Assembly: GCA_003567575.1 (NCBI GenBank)
Contig: PWZG01000578.1
Location: 1 to 7,372, forward strand
DNA from: PVC group bacterium
GTDB lineage: Bacteria; Verrucomicrobiota; Kiritimatiellia; CAIKKV01; PXCX01
Length of the DNA stretch: 7,372 bases
Reading direction: 5' to 3'
Notes under the pieces: generated by a model
What the model was told of the DNA's origin: nothing
The model's database searches: none
The model's input: only the letters and a program-made list of their open reading frames with translations
Shown here: in pieces, positions 5,770 through 7,372 of the stretch
Numbering within the stretch: the stretch's first letter is position 1
Layout of the letters: each line of letters starts with the position of its first letter
Translations under genes and position numbers: made by a program

Positions 5770-5784
5770 CCCGTGAACGGTTAC
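5770..5784 (-). promoter_or_regulatory. Exact 15-bp motif in the operon leader (possible operator)
   Basis: CCCGTGAACGGTTAC is the exact reverse complement of GTAACCGTTCACGGG. It lies about 30 nt downstream of the predicted transcription start of the deaminase operon and 19 nt before its Shine-Dalgarno, where a bound repressor could block transcription. The core GTAACCGTTCAC has the central CG and partial dyad of LacI/GalR-family sites. The same word also occurs in gene-free repeat DNA, so it may only be a repeat remnant. No regulator gene is in the window. Confidence 0.4.
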
Positions 5785-5824
5785 GTTCTCTTTCATTGCA
5801 CTATGCACGGTTGCTTGCCTAACC

Positions 5825-5852
5825 ATCATAACAGCCCACCGGGATAATTCAA
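5825..5852 (-). promoter_or_regulatory. Candidate sigma-70 promoter of the deaminase operon
   Basis: On the minus strand TTGAAT (5847-5852) and TATGAT (5825-5830) are spaced by 16 bp. The -10 matches consensus at 5 of 6 and the -35 at 4 of 6 positions. The start would fall near 5818, giving a leader of about 80 nt that includes the 15-bp motif at 5770-5784. Confidence 0.45.
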
Positions 5853-5906
5853 TGCCTTTCTATGTTGCTCCCGGGTATTCGGGTTTTCTCCACATGGAAA
5901 CGCGTC

Positions 5907-5935
5907 TTGCCATCCCATACGCCCTATGATAGATT
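5907..5935 (+). promoter_or_regulatory. Candidate sigma-70 promoter of the NagB-like gene
   Basis: TTGCCA (5907-5912) and TAGATT (5930-5935) are spaced by 17 bp. They match -35 at 5 of 6 and -10 at 4 of 6 positions. The start would be near 5942, giving a leader of about 29 nt that carries AAAGGAGG (5956-5963), 7 nt before ATG 5971, the strongest ribosome-binding site in the window. Confidence 0.45.
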
Positions 5936-5970
5936 GCCGACTGTTAGCACAAACCAAAGGAGGATGACCC

Positions 5971-6909
5971 ATGAACGATACCTTTACATTTGAACCGTCG
6001 CAACATATTCCCTTTCGGGACAAGGCGGTGTGCGACCGTGTCCGCGCAATTCCAGTCGCTGACTTGCACAAACATGACAATCCGGAATTCAAGATTCAGA
6101 TTCTACCGGATGCGGTGATCGCATGGATGGATACCTTCGATAAATTCCGTCGCATCCAGGAAGCTTCGCTGGCCAATCGTTCGATCTGTTTGATTCTTCC
6201 CAACCCGAATCCCGGCTACCGAATCCTGGCAATGGCCTTAAACGCAGCCCGCGTGGATTGCCGTAAATTACATGTATTTATTATGGACGAATGGGCGGAT
6301 CAGGACGGCAATATTGCGCCGGAATCGTATTCCCGCGGTTTCATGCATGCTTTCAAAAAGTATTTTTATGCCGAACTGGACGCGAAACTGCGGCCACCGG
6401 AATCCCAGATGGTCGGGCCGACAAACGACAATATCGATATTTACCAGAAAATGATCGATGACGTAGGCGGTTGCGATGTTTGCTACAGCGGTCCCGGTTG
6501 GACCGGACACATAGCCTTTGTCGAACCCGACGCTCCGGAATTGCCGACCCACGATCTCGAAGCATGGAAACAGTCGGGCGCCCGCGTGCTAACGTTAAGT
6601 CCCTTCACAATTGCCCAGAATTCGTTGCATGCCTGTTTCGGATGGAGCGGCGATATGGCCAATGTACCGCCCAAGGCGGCGACCATCGGTCCGCTCGAAG
6701 TGTTGCGAGCCAGACACCGTGTCGAAACCCATGCGCTGACAACACGCGGAACGCCCGTTTCCTGGCAGCGTTTCATGTCGCGTCTGGTCTTGCACGGCCC
6801 GGTAACACCCAAAATTCCGGCATCGATCCTGCAAACGGTTCGCACGGACGTCTACGTATCCGAAACCATTGCCCAGCCGATTGACCCGATCTGGTACGAA
6901 GGATATTGA
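5971..6909 (+). CDS. NagB-like sugar-phosphate isomerase/deaminase homologue
   Basis: The protein has 312 residues, longer than the 266 of E. coli NagB, mostly by N-terminal (1-65) and C-terminal additions. It belongs to the glucosamine-6-phosphate isomerase / 6-phosphogluconolactonase fold. Landmarks are FIMDEWAD (103-110, D106 matching NagB D72), ESYSRGFMHAFKKYF (118-132) and SGPGWTGHIAFVEP (173-186). H180 and E185 match NagB H143 and E148. The position of NagB catalytic base D141 is T178 here, and the phosphate loop GxPTGGTP is replaced by LPNPNPGY (76-83). The true reaction may therefore differ from GlcN6P deamination to fructose-6-phosphate plus ammonia. A subgroup of PVC and Bacteroidetes proteins annotated as glucosamine-6-phosphate isomerase appears similar (from memory). 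It is transcribed divergently from the epimerase/SDR operon, suggesting a shared sugar pathway. Confidence 0.85.
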   Translation: MNDTFTFEPSQHIPFRDKAVCDRVRAIPVADLHKHDNPEFKIQILPDAVIAWMDTFDKFRRIQEASLANRSICLILPNPNPGYRILAMALNAARVDCRKLHVFIMDEWADQDGNIAPESYSRGFMHAFKKYFYAELDAKLRPPESQMVGPTNDNIDIYQKMIDDVGGCDVCYSGPGWTGHIAFVEPDAPELPTHDLEAWKQSGARVLTLSPFTIAQNSLHACFGWSGDMANVPPKAATIGPLEVLRARHRVETHALTTRGTPVSWQRFMSRLVLHGPVTPKIPASILQTVRTDVYVSETIAQPIDPIWYEGY

Positions 6910-6910
6910 G

Positions 6911-6979
6911 ATGGATGACACTTATCTTAAGACCGCGGCTCCGCCGGAGGCGTCGCCCTGCCTCATGCGTAATGTATGA
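6911..6979 (+). other. Short frame directly after the NagB-like gene (gene remnant or chance)
   Basis: ATG 6911 starts one base after the TGA of the NagB-like gene and encodes 22 residues (MDDTYLKTAAPPEASPCLMR...). AAGG at 6899-6902 could serve as Shine-Dalgarno. The first six codons look normal, but the rest (ccgcggctccgccggaggcg) looks like repeat DNA. It may be the start of a former operon gene cut by repeat DNA, or it may be noise. No function is suggested. Confidence 0.25.
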
Positions 6980-6999
6980 GAGAACGGATAACGCTTGGA
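6976..6999 (+). repeat. 24-bp dispersed word, copy 1
   Basis: ATGAGAGAACGGATAACGCT plus TGGA matches 7204-7227 at 21 of 24 positions. Both copies begin with ATG and stay open in that frame (42 and 37 codons including stop), but neither has a Shine-Dalgarno. It lies ahead of a modular-repeat copy in both places, so it is probably an outer part of that repeat. Confidence 0.55.
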
Positions 7000-7032
7000 A
7001 AACCTATTGCCCATTTGAATTCTTCATCGCTT

Positions 7033-7133
7033 GAATTATTCTGCCCAAAATCATTCCGCCGGAACGCTTCAAGCCCGATCCCCGTCCATCGGCAGCCATG
7101 ATGTTGGCAGAATAATTTAGGACAGAATAATTT
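7033..7133. repeat. Inverted pair of AT-rich modules
   Basis: GAATTATTCTGCCCAAAATC (7033-7052, continuing to 7060) matches the reverse complement of 7106-7133 at 23 of 28 positions, with 45 nt between the arms. The right arm belongs to the modular repeat and itself contains two CAGAATAATTT words 15 bp apart (7108-7118, 7123-7133). The pair could form an imperfect cruciform or hairpin. Confidence 0.55.
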
Positions 7134-7173
7134 TCGGAAAGTTTTTTAAGTGGTAACGGTTCAGTTTTGCCTC
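7100..7173 (+). repeat. Modular dispersed repeat, AT-rich module only
   Basis: The 74 bp from GATGTTGGCAG to TTTTGCCTC match 7299-7372 at 72 of 74 positions. The GC-rich hairpin module seen upstream of this module at 1391 and 7231 is missing, so the AT-rich module can occur alone. It ends in GTGGTAACGGTTCAGTTTTG, related to the 15-bp motif. Confidence 0.8.
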
Positions 7174-7203
7174 AGACGGCGTGCGCCATCAGATTTTTCG
7201 GGG

Positions 7204-7227
7204 ATGAAAGAACGAATATCGCTTGGA
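7204..7227 (+). repeat. 24-bp dispersed word, copy 2
   Basis: ATGAAAGAACGAATATCGCT plus TGGA matches the copy at 6976-6999 at 21 of 24 positions. It sits immediately before the modular repeat starting near 7231. The frame from its ATG reads through the GC-rich module and stops at TAA 7312-7314 inside the AT module. It has no Shine-Dalgarno and looks like a chance frame. Confidence 0.55.
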
Positions 7228-7230
7228 GCC

Positions 7231-7372
7231 GGCCGTCCCCGGCCGGACGGGAAACCGGGACGACCATGCGAAGGAACGGCGGGGGACCGCCGTCTCCAGA
7301 TGTTTGCAGAATAATTAAGGACAGAATAATTTTCGGAAAGTTTTTTAAGTGGTAACGGTTCAGTTTTGCCTC
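7231..7372 (+). repeat. Modular dispersed repeat, most complete copy (to window edge)
   Basis: This copy joins the GC-rich module (GGCCGTCCCCGGCCGG, hairpin 7277-7292 with CGGCGG/CCGCCG arms) to the AT-rich module (7299-7372). The first 114 bp parallel 1391-1506 and the last 74 bp parallel 7100-7173. Compared with 1391 it lost one C in the hairpin, yet the stem is kept with a longer loop. It reaches the window edge, so its right boundary is unknown. Confidence 0.8.

Larger units (their letters stand above)
5738..5970. promoter_or_regulatory. 233-bp divergent promoter region
   Basis: This region separates the start of the minus-strand operon from the start of the NagB-like gene. It contains candidate promoters in both directions and a copy of the 15-bp motif in the operon leader. 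The region between about 5853 and 5906 shows no further element I can support. A frame crossing it on the minus strand (5826-6092) has no ribosome-binding site and overlaps the real gene start. Confidence 0.6.
6980..7372. other. Right-hand gene-free repeat region
   Basis: No gene is supported to the right of the NagB-like gene. A frame at 7167-7355 (plus) translates repeat DNA. The stretch consists of two copies of a 24-bp word (6976-6999, 7204-7227), an inverted copy of the AT-rich module (7033-7060), and two forward modular-repeat copies (7100-7173, 7231-7372). The window ends within or at the end of the last copy. I found no terminator for the NagB-like gene. Confidence 0.6.

Noticed and set aside
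6933..6955. Possible terminator after the NagB-like gene
   Set aside because: CTCC/GGAG arms give only a 4-bp stem with a mismatch above it, and no T-tract follows.
7204..7314. 36-residue frame starting in the 24-bp word
   Set aside because: No ribosome-binding site; it reads through the modular repeat and the sister copy at 6976 diverges in sequence after eight codons.

Overview
The window looks like a chromosomal segment from an uncultured member of the PVC group, most probably Lentisphaerota or Kiritimatiellota. That placement is an inference. It rests on the GC-balanced coding DNA, the glycine-rich giant surface protein, the sugar and radical SAM gene content, and intergenic DNA full of degenerate 'gagcacgattacga' tracts, 'CAGAATAATTT' tandems and short hairpin repeats. 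No rRNA, tRNA, CRISPR array, transposase or phage gene was found.

Layout, left to right. The 5' part of a secreted glycine-rich protein runs off the left edge on the minus strand (1-561). A gene-free stretch of about 1.45 kb follows (562-2014). It is packed with inverted and dispersed repeats: two copies of a modular repeat, two adjacent inverted repeats at 1078-1220, an 18-bp inverted repeat at 1623-1707, and several copies of a 15-bp motif, GTAACCGTTCACGGG. A B12-binding radical SAM protein (2015-3493, plus) meets a minus-strand operon end to end, with only 6 bp between the stop codons. In transcription order the operon is dCMP deaminase (5737-5246), aldose 1-epimerase-like protein (5232-4303) and SDR oxidoreductase (4285-3500). 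The gaps are 13 and 17 bp, and each gene has a good Shine-Dalgarno. A 233-bp divergent intergenic region holds plausible promoters for both directions and one copy of the 15-bp motif. It separates the operon from a NagB-like sugar-phosphate isomerase gene (5971-6909, plus). The last 460 bp are again repeat DNA, with two further copies of the modular repeat.

The epimerase, SDR and NagB-like protein suggest a small carbohydrate-handling locus, in which sugar mutarotation, sugar or polyol oxidation and sugar-phosphate isomerisation would act on an unknown substrate. The dCMP deaminase is a nucleotide enzyme and looks like a passenger at the head of the operon. Two enzymes deviate at expected catalytic positions: the SDR has YxxxR instead of YxxxK, and the NagB-like protein has Thr where NagB has its catalytic Asp. 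The radical SAM protein resembles the DUF4070 / hopanoid-methylase type but has no hopanoid gene near it. I found no convincing new multi-gene system. The most unusual material is the repeat family and the two altered active sites.
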